From the NCBI GenBank assembly GCA_905221605.1, contig CAJNDS010000524.1, positions 558,001-622,000 on the forward strand: a DNA stretch of 64,000 nt, given 5' to 3'. How positions within the stretch are numbered: the first letter of the stretch is position 1; every line of letters starts with the position of its first letter. The position numbers and the translations under genes were made by a program. The notes beneath the pieces were generated by a model, which saw only the letters and a program-made list of their open reading frames with translations, searched no databases and was not told the DNA's origin. The DNA comes from Symbiodinium natans. Taxonomy: Eukaryota; Sar; Dinophyceae; Suessiales; Symbiodiniaceae. Shown here piece after piece: positions 33,936-46,400 of the stretch.

Positions 33936-36400
33936 ATGTAAGGTACCCAAATGCCACATTCCCTACTAAGAACCTGGAAGAGTGTGAAGAACGCGATGCC
34001 GGGCCTTCACCGGCATTTTCTTTGCAAAGGGTGACGCCGAAGTCTTTGGTGGTTCGGCTGGAGGTGGGCCTCGAAATCTCAAACTTGAACAGACAAATGA
34101 AACTTGTTCGGGATTGTTCGGGTCGAGCTTAGACCCTCGGACCCAACATCAAATGCCAAGACTGATCTCAAGAAACAAGGAGAAGATCGCACAAATGAGG
34201 ACCAACCAAAGCAAGCAAAAGTGGGTAAAGGCAGAGTGACTCTCTGATTTTGCACCGATTTTGCGCAGGAGGAGAAACTTCATGAAGTTGTGTTGATGTT
34301 TGGGTGTTCTCGTAATGATGATTTTGGGGGTGAGGCCCGAAGCCCGAAGCCTGAGCCCTCTGCACAAACTCTCCTAAAACCACGGACTGAGGGCGAGGTC
34401 AGGAAGAGCGCAATCATCCGAAAACACAGACATAAGCCCCTCTGCCCTAATCCCCAACACCCTGTGCACAACAGGACAAGTCCGAAGCCAGCAGCCCTGA
34501 CCGCTCAACCGGAATTGTTACACATGACCTGTTAGTACACCCTACACCAGAAACCCACAAAAGAGCGACGTGTGCTTTTCAGGAGAGGGGGGGGGGGGGG
34601 GAAAACAGCTAATTTCTTTTTCATTGTCAGCCGAGGGCTTGCCGCAGAGCTGAATGTCTCCTTTTCCGGAACCCTAAAAAAACAACTGTCCAAGGAGCGA
34701 ACTCCCCTCAGGGGACCCTCTAAAAACAACACAAGTATACAAATCAACAGGTAGTTCACTGAGAGGGGGTTAAACGACCCCAGAAGAGCCAAGCGCTAAC
34801 TCTAGAGTCTAGAGAGATTGCCGCAGTACTCCTGCACTGCACTTCCCAATGCTCCAAGCGGCTCCGTGAACGAGCCTGCCAACAAGATGTTGCTTCACGA
34901 GGATCGTCCCCGGTGTTGGGATGGCTATGGATGGTTCGACTCCCCAATCGGCAGAACAGAAAAACTCAGGTACTATGCCCAAAGGCCGAGCTCTCTGTGA
35001 TTGCACTTCTTCTACTTTGCTTATAATAAGCATCGAGTCGGTCAGATCGCGGGGTTGCAGGCGCTGCTTCTTGTAACTATGCCTTCATGAGATTTCTAGA
35101 ATCCTAGAACATCACACTCCGCATTGACCACGCCCTTGCGGAACAAGTTGGGCCTGTGGACGTCGCTTTGGCTGTGGCGGAGGGTCTGGTGCTTCCTCCG
35201 CGAAGCAAGCATACGTGTCAGCCAGCATGGACTAATGGGACTACTGACTAAAGCTCATAATATTGACTATTTTGATACTTAACATTCATAATATTGATAA
35301 TATTAATAATGTTAATATAAGGTTCAAAATATTAATAGCATTAATAACATTAACCATATTGGTAACAAAATTAAGAAATATTCATAAAAATATTCATGAT
35401 ATCTATATTTTTATCGGAACCGAAGCCTCTGGCGAGGAAGGCTCCAGCTCCGTCTTGCCGGCCATAGCACAGCCCCACGGATCCTCGGCAATCTCGCCAC
35501 ATTTCATCAGCGACTGAACAGATGTTGGTTTTGGGGTTCAGAAAGCCTTGAAAGCACTTTCTGACTCTCATGAAGGTCGGGCGGCATTGCCTCCACACGG
35601 CTAATTGCAGCTACGTACTTCTCTTATCTTCTCTTCGGTCCCGGCCACTGGCGGCAGCCCGAAACAAACGAAATTGCATGACGCGGCTCCGATGCCCCTC
35701 AACTTTCTCCCCGCAACAGTGTCTTAGACCTGCACCCAAAACCTTGGTCCCCACAAGGCGCCTTGAGCAGGTCAGGCTTGTCCTCAGCAGAGGGATCTGC
35801 CGGCAAGCTGCCACCAACTCCAGCCCGCCACCGCTCGGCCTTGCTTTTCAAGGGATTTTGAGGAAAGCCTGCGACCACATGACAAAACCATCCGCGGGTC
35901 ATGCTACCGGAACAAACCTTTTGAACAACTCTGCCAAGTTAATTGACTGATAGCAGGTAATTAGCGCATGTCGACAGCACATGCGTCACAAACCCAGCTA
36001 CCCGCGCACGAAAGCACGTTCCCATGTACGCACGCGCCTGCCCGCCATGATCCATGCCAACAGGGCAGTGTTGTTCATGTTGCCACTGCGCATGTTCTGG
36101 TTATCACAACCAAATGGGTGAAATGCAACCAATGAGAAGAAATCACGGTCAGGGAAGAGACTTGAAACCAGTAAGAAACCAGTTCTGTCAGGTTTGTGTT
36201 GCTAGGGGGTTCAATCTGTCGATCGAACAGGGATGGCCAAGTCCTCACCATCTGGCTCAGCGATGTTGACTACACACGATTCATGGTTGAGGGTCTGGGC
36301 ATGTATGCAGAGGCACCACACTGCTCCATCACGACTCACGATCTGTTTTAGAGCAGATGCATGTAACTCTTCATAATTCCGACAACCCACATTGTGTCCA
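33936..36400. other. Unassigned stretch, AT-rich at 35255-35410
   Basis: No gene named. A G-run lies at 34587-34600. The segment 35255-35410 is strongly AT-rich with many AATATT motifs. Minus-strand 35430-35590 (RVRKCFQGFLNPKTNICS) has protein-like composition but no known motif. Confidence 0.35.
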
Positions 36401-36420
36401 TCTGCTTCGTAAATCAGAGC

Positions 36421-36665
36421 AAGATGGCAACCCCCTCATTCTCCCACCTCCACCCCGATAAGATCTGAAAATAAGATTGGAAAATAAGATTTGAAAAACA
36501 CACACCAGTCCCATCACTTGTGCGACGACACGACAACGACAAGAAGAAGAACAACAGCAACAAGAAGTCTTCCGTATGCTGCGTCACTTCTACTGCATGA
36601 CACTTGAACTGGCAACCCCCTCGTTTGTAATTTACCACTAAGTTATCACCCACTATTGATTTGAT
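36421..36665 (-). repeat. Possible tRNA-derived SINE
   Basis: On the minus strand the segment from about 36660 reads like a degraded tRNA head: an A-box-like TAACTTAGTGG (36644-36654), then 25 nt later a B-box-like AGTTCAAGTGT, followed by a TTC/TTG-rich tail. The 13-mer GAGGGGGTTGCCA occurs in the head and again at 36425-36437. RNA polymerase III promoter boxes with a non-tRNA tail are the hallmark of SINEs. The matches are imperfect (A-box GC to AC, B-box GTTCGA to GTTCAA), and no target duplication was found. Confidence 0.35.
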
Positions 36666-37338
36666 TCCGGGCGCCTCATGGTGCCGCAAACCTCTCACTG
36701 GCGGAATCTCCAGTCCAGCATATCTTCGCCGGCTTAGCTCTGGCACCTGCGTATGCGTGTGTCGTGTGTTGATTGTTGTGTGTTCAACCTGCTGTTTGTT
36801 GTGTGCTGTGCGTCGTGGTTTACATGTCAGGGCCTCTCTTTTCATCCAACACTGTGACTACATGGGAATAGAGTCGTGGAGGTGAGTTTGCAGCACAGCA
36901 CCTTCCGCTCGGAAGCGAGGTCCAGCCGGTCCTGAGCAACGGGACTGTGCCACACTGGCTCACTTGACCTCCCTTTCCCTTCAAGCAAAAGTGTGGCACA
37001 ACATGGAGCTACCAGGACAGAAGAAAACAAGATCCCCACCAAGCGAAACCAGGAGGAAGCTCCCACAGCCACACGCTTCCGCCATCCCGCACATCTCATC
37101 TGCGGGCGAGAAGCCGTCGCCTTGACACTCGTCCTATAGGCAGAGAAATCCAGCAGCGGCTTCTCGCCAGAGAGGGGCAGCATCCTTCGCACGCTTGGCA
37201 TGGAATCTCATCATCTGTAGGATTGTTTTTATTGGGAGGCCTCTTCATTGAAACGTCTAGAATTAAAGTTACCTATCAAGGGACCTTTTCTTGAATCATG
37301 TCCACAAGCGAGCGCCGCATCAAAGCACAAGTTGGGAG

Positions 37339-37626
37339 TCAGCTTGTAATACAAAAGCCCTCACTTAGGCCAGGCCGCTTTCGGGCATAGGCCCGTTTAA
37401 ATGCCGACCGCTCCGCATATGCACTGCCAGGTTTGTCCTGATTTCTCATCGTGCTTGCGGAATTGTCCAGCTCTTGGCACCGATGCTTCGTCACAGCACA
37501 CGCCAGGACTGCCAAAATTTGCCAAGACTCTGGAGGAGTGGAAGGGGAGGACGGCTCGGACTTTACTTCATTCTGCGCCCGGTCCCCGATGCGCGACAGC
37601 ATCTCCGCAAACGAGGTTGCCTGCAA
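37339..37626 (-). CDS. Candidate exon, unidentified
   Basis: A continuous minus-strand frame of about 95 codons with convincing composition (ATSFAEMLSRIGDRAQNEVK, SSPSTPPESWQILAVLACAV, CQELDNSASTMRNQDKPG). A CAG|G acceptor lies at its upstream edge. It has no recognised domain. Confidence 0.45.
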   Translation of the reverse strand: MQATSFAEMLSRIGDRAQNEVKSEPSSPSTPPESWQILAVLACAVTKHRCQELDNSASTMRNQDKPGSAYAERSAFKRAYARKRPGLSEGFCITS

Positions 37627-37988
37627 GGTTTACATGACTGCTTAATGTTGCACGAATTAAGTCCACAATCACAAGTTCCGAAATTTTATTCTGCGAACCG
37701 AGTTTGTTGGGGTAAGCCGCGATGATCACGTTTTTTTTCTGGACGGCTGTTTTTTTTTCAAGGGTTTGTGTTTAGGGTTAAGGGCTTACGCAGTCAGTAA
37801 GGCTTGAGGCCCTGAGGGCCGCGGGCTCCAGGAATCTCAAAGGCTGGAAAGTTTCAGGCCTTACGGTCCTAAGGCTTGAGGCCCTGAGGGCGTTTGCCCC
37901 CCCCCCCCCCTTGTTTAGGGGGGTCGCCACGCCACGCGTTTTTAGAGGGTCCTCTATATTTTTGAAGCAGTGCAACATTAAAACTTAC

Positions 37989-38115
37989 GATGTCTGTCGT
38001 GGATATGAGAAGTGTCTCCGTGCAGACGGCTACTGTCAGCGCCGGCTGCCCCCAAAGCCTCTTTGAGCAACTTGTCCAGGCGAAGCCGCTTGCCAGACCC
38101 AAGACAGCCAACATC
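37989..38115 (-). CDS. Candidate internal exon, unidentified
   Basis: A 127-nt minus-strand exon bounded by AG|G and a canonical C|GTAAGT. It encodes VGCLGSGKRLRLDKLLKEAL and an acidic/His-rich end (HGDTSHIHD). GCLGSGKR recalls a P-loop but has Arg where Ser/Thr is required, so I do not call a nucleotide-binding site. It lies just downstream of the ankyrin gene fragment and may be part of another gene. Confidence 0.45.
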
Positions 38116-38248
38116 CTGAGTGCACCGATGTTAAGTGGAATTAACTGTACTTTAGACATCCCTGATCCCTGGCCCCAGAGAAACCAAGCATAGCATTGAA
38201 AGGCAATCAAAAGGGCAGATATGGGCAGATCAACAACCCGCCACAAAG

Positions 38249-38941
38249 TCATGGCTTGGGAGCCTCATCTTCTTGGGATGCAAGCGCCAAATGCTCCTTC
38301 AAGTCCAGGACGATGTCGTCACCACGTTTGTCCTCCACTGCGCTCGGCTGCACCCACTTGAAGAACTGGTGTCTGTGGCCGCCATACCCTCTTTTTGCAC
38401 ATGAACTCAACATCTCTGATATTCTGCGGACAAGACAGGTATTTGGAAGTAAGGATTTGCCCAGCAGAGTCCAGATCAGCATGGCGACGGCCGCCGGCAA
38501 TTTCCAGCCTCAGCTTGCATCTGCTGAATCTGCTCCGTCTGCTGGCAGGCTACTCACTCTGCTCACTCCGAGCATTGCCATCATCACCTTCAAGGGCACC
38601 ATCGGGCATCGACTTATCGATTCACATGAAGGCTGCCCCACATTCTGCCAGTTTACCTGCACAGCCATATGATTTCAGTCCATTTGTGGGCAAGGCTCAT
38701 CTTGATGATGGAAGCGGGGGCGTCGTCGTTCACCGCCATGTCGAGGCAAGTTCGCCTGCCAGATGTAGCAGGCCAGTCCCAATCAGAATCCCGGTTTCGT
38801 GAAGTTCCTCTGTCTTCTACTAGCTGACTTAGCCTTTCCCAGCCTCACTCCCTTGGCACTTTTCTTGACGTGGTTGGGATCGGCTCGGGCTTCAAGGAGG
38901 GGCCGCACCATGCGCCTCAGCTCGGGAGGCACATTTGGGCT
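38249..38941 (-). CDS. Ankyrin-repeat gene fragment 2
   Basis: Minus-strand exons with ankyrin character. From 38941: ELRRMVRPLLEARADPN, whose LLEARADPN is a classic repeat end. A second exon carries GRRTCLDMAVNDDAPASIIK, the next repeat; the junction uses a GA donor in phase (inference). A further piece (LEIAGGRRHADLDSAGQILT, about 38440-38510) follows, and a terminal exon ends at 38249 (FFKWVQPSAVEDKRGDDIVL, then an acidic tail and stop). Only about two repeats are visible, so either more lie upstream or the gene is short. Confidence 0.6.
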
Positions 38942-39567
38942 CTGAAATCTAAAAGTAAAACCCAAACAGCCAGGCAGCGGATTCTGGTTAGAGACCTTGG
39001 AACGGAAGTCAGACGAGCATGTGAAGCAACGCGTATCCCCGCATATCCTATAGGTAACTGACAACTCCAGCGTTCTTGCTGCTAAGCTGCAGCTTGCCAA
39101 AGGGCGCTTGACTTGCTTGAGGTGACTGCGTTGACATCTGCCTGCAAGCTCGAGGGTGCCACCTTCTACGTAGCTGTTGCATGGATGTCATGGGTTTCCA
39201 GGGACTCCTTCGGATAATTGATGGTAACTGTATCAGCCAGCACTCCGCCACTAGTCACTAGTGACCAGCAACCAGCTTCATATGGGGAATGGTAGATGTC
39301 AATTGGGCAGCGTTACAAATAAACCATGCTGACCGAGCAAGGCTGAATCTTGCCTTGGCATTGATGAGCCACTGCACGCTGTCAAGCTCATTCCTCGGCG
39401 AGCTTGCCATGTATTGCCGGACAACAAACTGTTGGTGTTCTCAACGCATGTATCCTGCAATGTCTTACAAGTCGGCAAGCGGCGCGTAAGCTGCTGCTAC
39501 GATGGCTGGCCAGCCGTTGGGGACACCAATGGGATCCTTGTTGCGGAGAGCCTGCAACGTCACCAAT

Positions 39568-39569
<2 letters not shown>

Positions 39570-39604
<35 letters not shown>

Positions 39605-39700
39605 TGAAAATATCCCCCCCCCCCCCCGTCCCAGGCAAACTGAACAGAGTCCATGGCATTTGTTCGTTCGGGGGAAGGGGGGGGGGGGGGGGGGGGGGTT
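39570..39700. repeat. (CAAG)n with flanking C and G homopolymers
   Basis: Eight to nine CAAG units (39570-39604), a run of about 14 C (39615-39628), and a run of about 22 G (39677-39698). The opposing C and G runs 50 bp apart could pair as a hairpin or adopt G-quadruplex-like structures (inference). Confidence 0.85.
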
Positions 39701-39819
39701 CCCCGAAGAAACGTCCAGCGTGACAATCTCAAACGCCACTACCTCCAGCACCATACGTTCCGCTTCCAGCTGCTGTGGTGGCTCGGGTGACGGGGGCAAC
39801 CTTGGACCACGCGTCTAAG

Positions 39820-40680
39820 GCAAAGACTGTACACGTGCAAACCAAGAGTCTGAATTCATCAGAAGAATTGCTGAGTACTGGCTGTCAGGGCACCATGCCC
39901 TGATGGCAGGCGGTCTGGAAGGCTCCGCTGGCCTCCTCTTGCGCCGTGCCTGCATGCATGCGTGGTTCAACAGTCCCGCAATTGCGTGATTGCACGTGCT
40001 TGCACGTGCTTGCACTCTCAAATCACAGCTCCATTTCGCCTGCTGCTCGCTGTTTTCATCACCATGTTCGTCCCCGAAGGGTGGTGTGGCACTGTCCTCG
40101 TCGTTCCATGCTTCCTCAACCTGGCTTGCATTCGGAGCAGGCGGCAATCGTTGCGTTTGCATCGGCACGCAGCAGGGCTCAGCACTGCAGCCGGCCTTTG
40201 GGTGAGGTGTTGCCCTACTGTCCAGGGGAGGGGTGTCCTCGTGCGCATCTGGCAATGCTCGGCCAATTGGTGCGCTGCAAATTCATGTCCTCGCCGCTGA
40301 GATGGTCATCGGTCTTGCTGGCAACCGCAGGTGGCGGCGGCGGCGGCGGGGGCGGTGGTAAGAAGTTCTCCTGAATCTCAGGCACTTAAGTTTGTTTTCA
40401 CCGCAATAGCTGCTGTAGCCATCGCCATCAGTGTTTTGTTTTGGGGCAGGGCCTGCCGTGCACTGCGTTGAGGCCGCCAGCGCTCCTGCATGGTCTGCGT
40501 GAATCAGCTCCCAGACCTTCCACCGACTGTCCTGGTCCTCAGTCCCATTCTGGCGCGGACTGCGTTCTCGCCACCACCAGGGACGTCCTCCACCGTCCTG
40601 AAAGCGAGACAAAAGGCTGACTGCCCTCCACAAGGATTCGTCTCTGCAATGGTAAACATGTCAGGCGCACTGAAGATTTC
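39820..40680 (-). CDS. Candidate exons with polyproline, unidentified
   Basis: Minus-strand coding-like exons: one starts at 40370 after CAG|G (ENFLPPPPPPPPPP, then SKTDDHLSGEDMNLQRTNWP), another spans about 40060-40210 (NASQVEEAWNDEDSATPPFG, acidic), and one lies near 40470-40600 (RWKVWELIHADHAGALAAS). The ten-proline run could bind profilin, SH3 or WW domains (family knowledge), but no formin or WASP domain is visible. They may be one gene upstream of ankyrin fragment 2. Confidence 0.45.
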
Positions 40681-40821
40681 GGCAAAGACACGGGGGGAAA
40701 AGACTCCCGACTTCTACCATGGTCCTTAGATCCGAGCTGAATGAACACGAGAGAACACATATAGATGTTGGATACAGGTAGTATTGCTTTGGACTCTGAA
40801 TTCTCTTGCAGACGAGTATCA

Positions 40822-41439
40822 CTAGAGTGCCAGGAGGTGTTTCTTGAGTTTCTCTCTCTGTCCTGTCACATGCATTCTTTGCAGTCGGCTGTGATTCACG
40901 GCTGCCGGCTCCTGCTGGCGCTGCACTTCGCGTTGGCGCAGGAACCATGGCAACTCCGCTGAGGGTTCCGGTTGCACCTCCCATGACTGCGCTTCAACCA
41001 TACATTTGTAAACCCGCGAACATATGTGAATCCCCTGCGCGGTTCTAATCTCTTTGTCCGCATTCAAAAGCAGTCCATAGCAAGTTTGCTGCAACAGTTT
41101 TGCCCTGGATCGTGCTCGCAAACCGAGCCACACGGCGCAAGGTCTCATCTCCGGATCCGGGTTCCTCCTGTCATTGCCGGCAAGCAATGCATGCCGTGAA
41201 CGTGCCACCTTGAACAGGTCCTTGCAGCGAGACGAGGATGCCTCTCGACCTCTGTACCGCCAAGCAATGACAAAAAAAAAACACCATCCCGGCGCCCTTC
41301 CGGCCACGGTGCCTCGCTTCTGGCGCCATACAGGGGTCGGCGACTCGGAGCTCTCACCGTCATGCCGACCTTCCCCAAGGATTTTCCCCAGAACATCATG
41401 TGAAGTGTGAAAACTCATCAGTGAAGCATGATGAAGCAT
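40822..41439 (-). CDS. Candidate coding region, 205 codons, unidentified
   Basis: The longest minus-strand frame in this part with protein-like composition, especially its second half (RARSRAKLLQQTCYGLLLNA, ICSRVYKCMVEAQSWE, RQREVQRQQE, a basic Lys/Arg/Gln end). It may contain introns. No known domain. It lies between kinase gene 3 and the polyproline exons, so it could be the C-terminal part of kinase gene 3, but I saw no EF-hand in it. Confidence 0.4.
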   Translation of the reverse strand: MLHHASLMSFHTSHDVLGKILGEGRHDGESSESPTPVWRQKRGTVAGRAPGWCFFFVIAWRYRGREASSSRCKDLFKVARSRHALLAGNDRRNPDPEMRPCAVWLGLRARSRAKLLQQTCYGLLLNADKEIRTAQGIHICSRVYKCMVEAQSWEVQPEPSAELPWFLRQREVQRQQEPAAVNHSRLQRMHVTGQREKLKKHLLAL

Positions 41440-42762
41440 GTCTCATCCCGGCGGTGCTGCCTCGCCAGCTCATGGGCCCATCGGCACTAACTTGGGGTTG
41501 AGGTTGGGCACCGGGCGGCCATCATGCGGCGCTACGGGTGCCCTAAGCCTCCAAGCTGAAGAAGCAATGAGTCTGCCCGTGAGTCCCCAGAGTGGCTTCG
41601 CGTTTGGTTTGTGCGATGCAAGCGACTACTCTTGCTCTTCAGACTTTAGGTTGCTTGCGGTTCAAGTCTGCAGCTGTGGACGATGTTCAACCTTCAGAGG
41701 CCTTCAAACCCAATACGCATCGAACTCGGGCTCAACTACGAGGGGTCAGAGGGTATCCAAGTTGGCTGGCATGAGTTTCTGCTTGCCCTGGGGGCTGCAT
41801 GCAACCTGTCAAGGTGATTGGCTGATGCAAGGAGCGGCGACGGCAGCTACAAGGTCAGGAACGGCATTCAGGACGCGTCTAGGTGGAAGCAAGGGATGAA
41901 CCGGTTAAATGCGAACTTCTCTGCGATGATCATGAGGCTCAGGCTGCACATCCCGTTCGACCAAAGCAGAGATAAGTCCTGGGTTGGTCTTTGGAAGGGA
42001 AAGCGAGCGTTGGACATCGACATGTTTCGAAGTCGAAGGCTGAGGGCCTATCGGCAGCCGCCTGCACAATCATAGCACAGCAGACGAGACATGACGAGAC
42101 TATCGCGCTAAGTCGTCAGCCCTATCTAGCAACACCACTGCGGCCAACACTCTCGGACAAATTCTACATGGACTGGAAGATGCATGTGCTGGTCTTGACG
42201 CCGTGCCTTCAGAGAAGTCACCTTTGCGCGCACAAAAGAGGTCGACCACTCACGAATGCTAGCAGCTAGCAAATTAGCAAAACCTGGACGCATGCCAGTC
42301 TGGCAAGGTCGATATGGTGGCCATGCCAAAGACAAGGGATAAAAGGCAACACCATGAATACATCTTAGTGCCTACAGCATTTCGCCCGAGTCACAGAAAT
42401 GTCGGTCCGAGAAGGAGAGCCGACTGCCCAGGACTTCTTTCTCTTCCTTTCTGATAGCAACTCGAAATTGGAACGCGCTCGTGAGACACTGGTGCCAAAG
42501 ACATCCAACCATCGTGTACTCTCCCAAGGCCAAGCCACGTGAAAAGGCAGAAACCCACAGATGAGATGGTAAAAGATAATGCCACAACCTCAGCATCAGG
42601 GTCCGGAACTTCGTCACTGGCCTCTCTCATTCTATTTCTTTTCTGCACTCAGACCCTGGCTCCAGCAGTCGCAGGCATGAGTGTAGTTCTCCGGGCCTCA
42701 GCTGTTTTTCATAGCAGCGCAAACCCCACACACACTCCAAGCATTTCTCGGGCCCGGCTTGG

Positions 42763-43378
42763 GCCACGACTCTTCAAAATTTCCGGTGCAATGTGCGAGA
42801 CGGAACCATTTCTACCATGTAACTTGGCGCCTCATCCGATCCAGGTGCTAATCTCGCATCATGTCGGCAAATTAGGATCCCAAACATGCTGGCATGCTGT
42901 AACTTCAGCCAAGCAGCCGGGTTCGAAACGGCAGGACCTCGCATGCTGTTGGCTTTTGCTGTGTCGACAACGAGTCGCATGCACAGGTTTCATGACTGCA
43001 CTGTCACTCAATCTACCCGGCCAGACCCGAAAGAGTCTCAGTCCTTTTGCAGTTCTAGCAAGATGTTAGGAGGAGACTTCGGGCGCCTGAAAGATGTTGC
43101 AAGCGGTGCTCAACAGGGACGCATTTAAGGTAAACTCTCCACGTAACTGTGCATTGCAAGCTGTTTCACATATGCATGTGTGTCGGCAACCTCCTACGAT
43201 CGGATATGATCGGGGGCCTCATATTTCACGAATCATGGCGCACTTTCTCTAAGCCGACCAGTCTAAAGATTTCTGAACAAGATCTGTCATTCAGCAAGCA
43301 GGGGTTTGTCATGTCTTTCAGTAGCTTTCGATCTCTGTTCCCTCTCTTCTTCTTCTTCTTCTTCTTCTTCTTCTTCTT

Positions 43379-43409
<31 letters not shown>

Positions 43410-46400
43410 GCGGAGAGGCCCTCTCTCTCGCTCTCTCGCTGCCTCTGCCTCTCTCTGTTGCTCGCGATCTCGCTCTCGCTCTCGAGCCTGGCTTGAGCAC
43501 GCCCCTCCTGAGGCTTGAGGAATCCCCCCCCCCCCTGCGCATCCGCTTTGGAGTCGCTCGTAACAGGCGACTGTCGCCGTTTCTCTCAGCTGGAGCTTGG
43601 GTTGGCCCCGCCTCCCTCTCTCTCCGTGTCTCTCTCTGTCTGCCTGCCTTCCTGTCTGTCTGTCTGAACCTCGGCGTGGTTGGGAGCGGCTCTCATGCCC
43701 AACCCGTGGCTGCAGTGTCAACAGCAACTGCAGCCCAGGAGCAAACCGAAGTCACAGATTTTCAGGCGGTTCCTTAAGCACGCAGCAGACTTCAACTGAA
43801 AAGACTCGCAGACTTTAGCCGTGATATCTTTCCGATCTCGGCAGGTGAGTCAAGTCGCCTTTCCGGAGGACCCTGGTTCAGCATCAAGCAGTTCTCGCCT
43901 TTCAGGTCACCTTGCGATACAAGTGACCCGTGAGATGCTGAAAACTGGTGATTACCTGATAGTATGTGACTACCACGGACATAGTTCATGTACTTTGCAA
44001 AATCTGGAGGGTTAACTTGCAGGCGGGTCTCGGTGACAGACCTGGCGGCGCAAGCTGCAGTCTTTACAGCTGTGCTGTCCAGGCACTGCTGCCACTGATA
44101 CTGCCAAGCACCCAAGCAGACAAACATTTTGTCCAATGCCCCACCTGCGAATTGTGCATGTACGCTACGGCTCGAAGGAGGTCACGCATAACGAAGGCGG
44201 CCCTCGGCGTGGCAACGTGCTCTCGCTCGCACAGTGTCTTGAAGGACATAAGCGGACAAGACAATTTTTCCAATGAGCATGACTGAGCTCCCGACGAACA
44301 AGAGTTAATTACAGGCTATACTATGCAATTCAACGTCAGTGAGACCAAACAAGAAAAGTTGAGACCTGCAGCTCCGTGTATCCGCGCAGAAGAGAAAATA
44401 CCCCGAGCAATTACCAAGAGAGGCCGAAGCCTGGAGTGATTCACGTGAAGGGCGGCGATCTGGATAAAGCTTGAGCTTTGACTTGTCGCAAATGCTCTGT
44501 ATTGTGCACATCGAAGTCAGCCCCTGCGCCATGAATGGCTTCAAAAGCATCTTTGTACGATTCAACTACCCAGTCCATTCTGGGTCTCCCTGAGCGTCTA
44601 CCATGGACTTGTCTGGGGCGGAGGTTGTCTACATCGAGACAGACTTGGTTCATGGGGTCAGCTGAACTAGCACGTAGAACATGTCCGAACAACCTCATCT
44701 TGGCTTTCTTCCAAGTGTCTCCGAAATGTTCAAAATTACAGCCGTGCACATCCCGTATCTCATCGTACATCCTTTGATTCGTAGCTTGACGGTCGATGAA
44801 TGTTGGGGGTTTTCCTAGAATTCGCCGTAGAGATTTGTTTTGAAAGCCGTTCAGACGAGAGATTTCCGACTGAGTAAGTTGTATACACTCCAAACCATAT
44901 AACAACTTGGACCTAACAATAGCGTGGAATACTTGAATTTTCCAAGTTATGGATGTTTTGGCCTTTTGCCAGAACAGCTTGAGTCTGTTAGCAGTAGCAA
45001 TGCAGTCCCCAAGCCTATTAAGCACTTCGGCTTTGTTGTCAAACGAATCAGTCAGCAAGCTTCCTAGATAGACTGCTGCGTGCTTTCTGGGCACGAGCCT
45101 GCCTTGCGCAGGGCCTGTCGGTGAGAATCTGACAGATGAGATTCTTTGATTGGCTGTCAGGTTTACACATTTATCATAGTTAAGCTTTAGCCCGTAATAA
45201 TCTGAATGCCTTTCAATTGCATGCAAGAGGACGTTGATACAATGAGTATTGGCTCCAAAGATAAGGGTATCATCGGCGTAAAGTACTTCCGCAAAACCTA
45301 TACCATCAATGGGTTCCTGTTGCCTTTTAGTGCACAGTTCCGTTTTAATGTCGCTGAAGAGTGCACCCATAAGCAGAACAAAAAGATAAGGGCTTAGAGG
45401 GCACCCTTGCCGTATGCCAGCTTCTTGTGGTCTCCAAGTTGACTCAGCGGTACCCACTTTAACTTTGAATAGCGGATTGTCGTAAAAACTGCAAATCAAA
45501 TTCAGGATTCTAGAAGGAACTCTAAGTCTCTGGAGGGTTTCAATGAGCTTTTCTTGAGACACTTTATCGAAGGCTTTTTCCCAATCTAGCAGTATAAGGG
45601 TACTACTACGTTTAGTTTTCTCTGCAATATCTTGCAGGCGTCTCGCGACGAAGATGGCCTGGCTGGTCGATTTGCCTTTGCGGAAACCATACTGCGTTTG
45701 CATCAGCCATCCATCCAGACCAGCATCAAGTCTCTCTTTTACCAGAGCAGCAACAATCTTATAGCAGGAACAAAGAAGGGAAATTGGCCTGTAGTTGGCC
45801 AGTAGGGAGGAGTCACCCTTCTTATAGATCGAAACGACAATGGCCCTCATGAATTTCTCCTGCAAACAACCCTGTTCTAAGCATTTGTTCGCCGCTTCCA
45901 AAAGGAGCGTTCGGTTTTGGTCGTCGAGCCATTTATACAATTCACCCTGAATCCCATCATCGCCTGGACTTTTGTTGCGTTTGATTCTAGAAAGAACTAC
46001 CTTTAGCTCTGCAGCGGTGAAAGGGGAATCGTAAATAACATAAGAACCGTTTTGGAGAGGGGAGTTGAGCCTGGGGACTTGCTCTGAGGTGTTGACAGGT
46101 TTCTTCCATTGTGTACGTTGGAGATAATCTGCACATTTGTGAGGGTAATCTTGGACTGCTACATGCTTACCGTCAGAATCTTTGAATTTGGTGAACGCAG
46201 GTGTAAACTTTGATCTGAGCCGTTTTAACCCTTCCCATTTATACCCTTGAGCAGTGACTTCTTCCAGCTGTGCAAGCAGATGATCTTCTCGATCTTTCCG
46301 CACACAGTCTTTGATTTGTTTGCTAAGGGTGTCTGCGAGATCATCGTCACCTAGTTCAATCGCATCCCATTTCGCTTCTAAAAGCTGCCACGTAGACTGG

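Noticed and set aside
34025-34085. Kinase DFG motif (KDFGVTL) for the missing part of kinase gene 2
   Set aside because: The preceding residues lack the hydrophobic strand expected before DFG, and no HRD or APE exon is nearby.
35430-35590. Named exon
   Set aside because: Protein-like composition only; no motif and no convincing splice pair.
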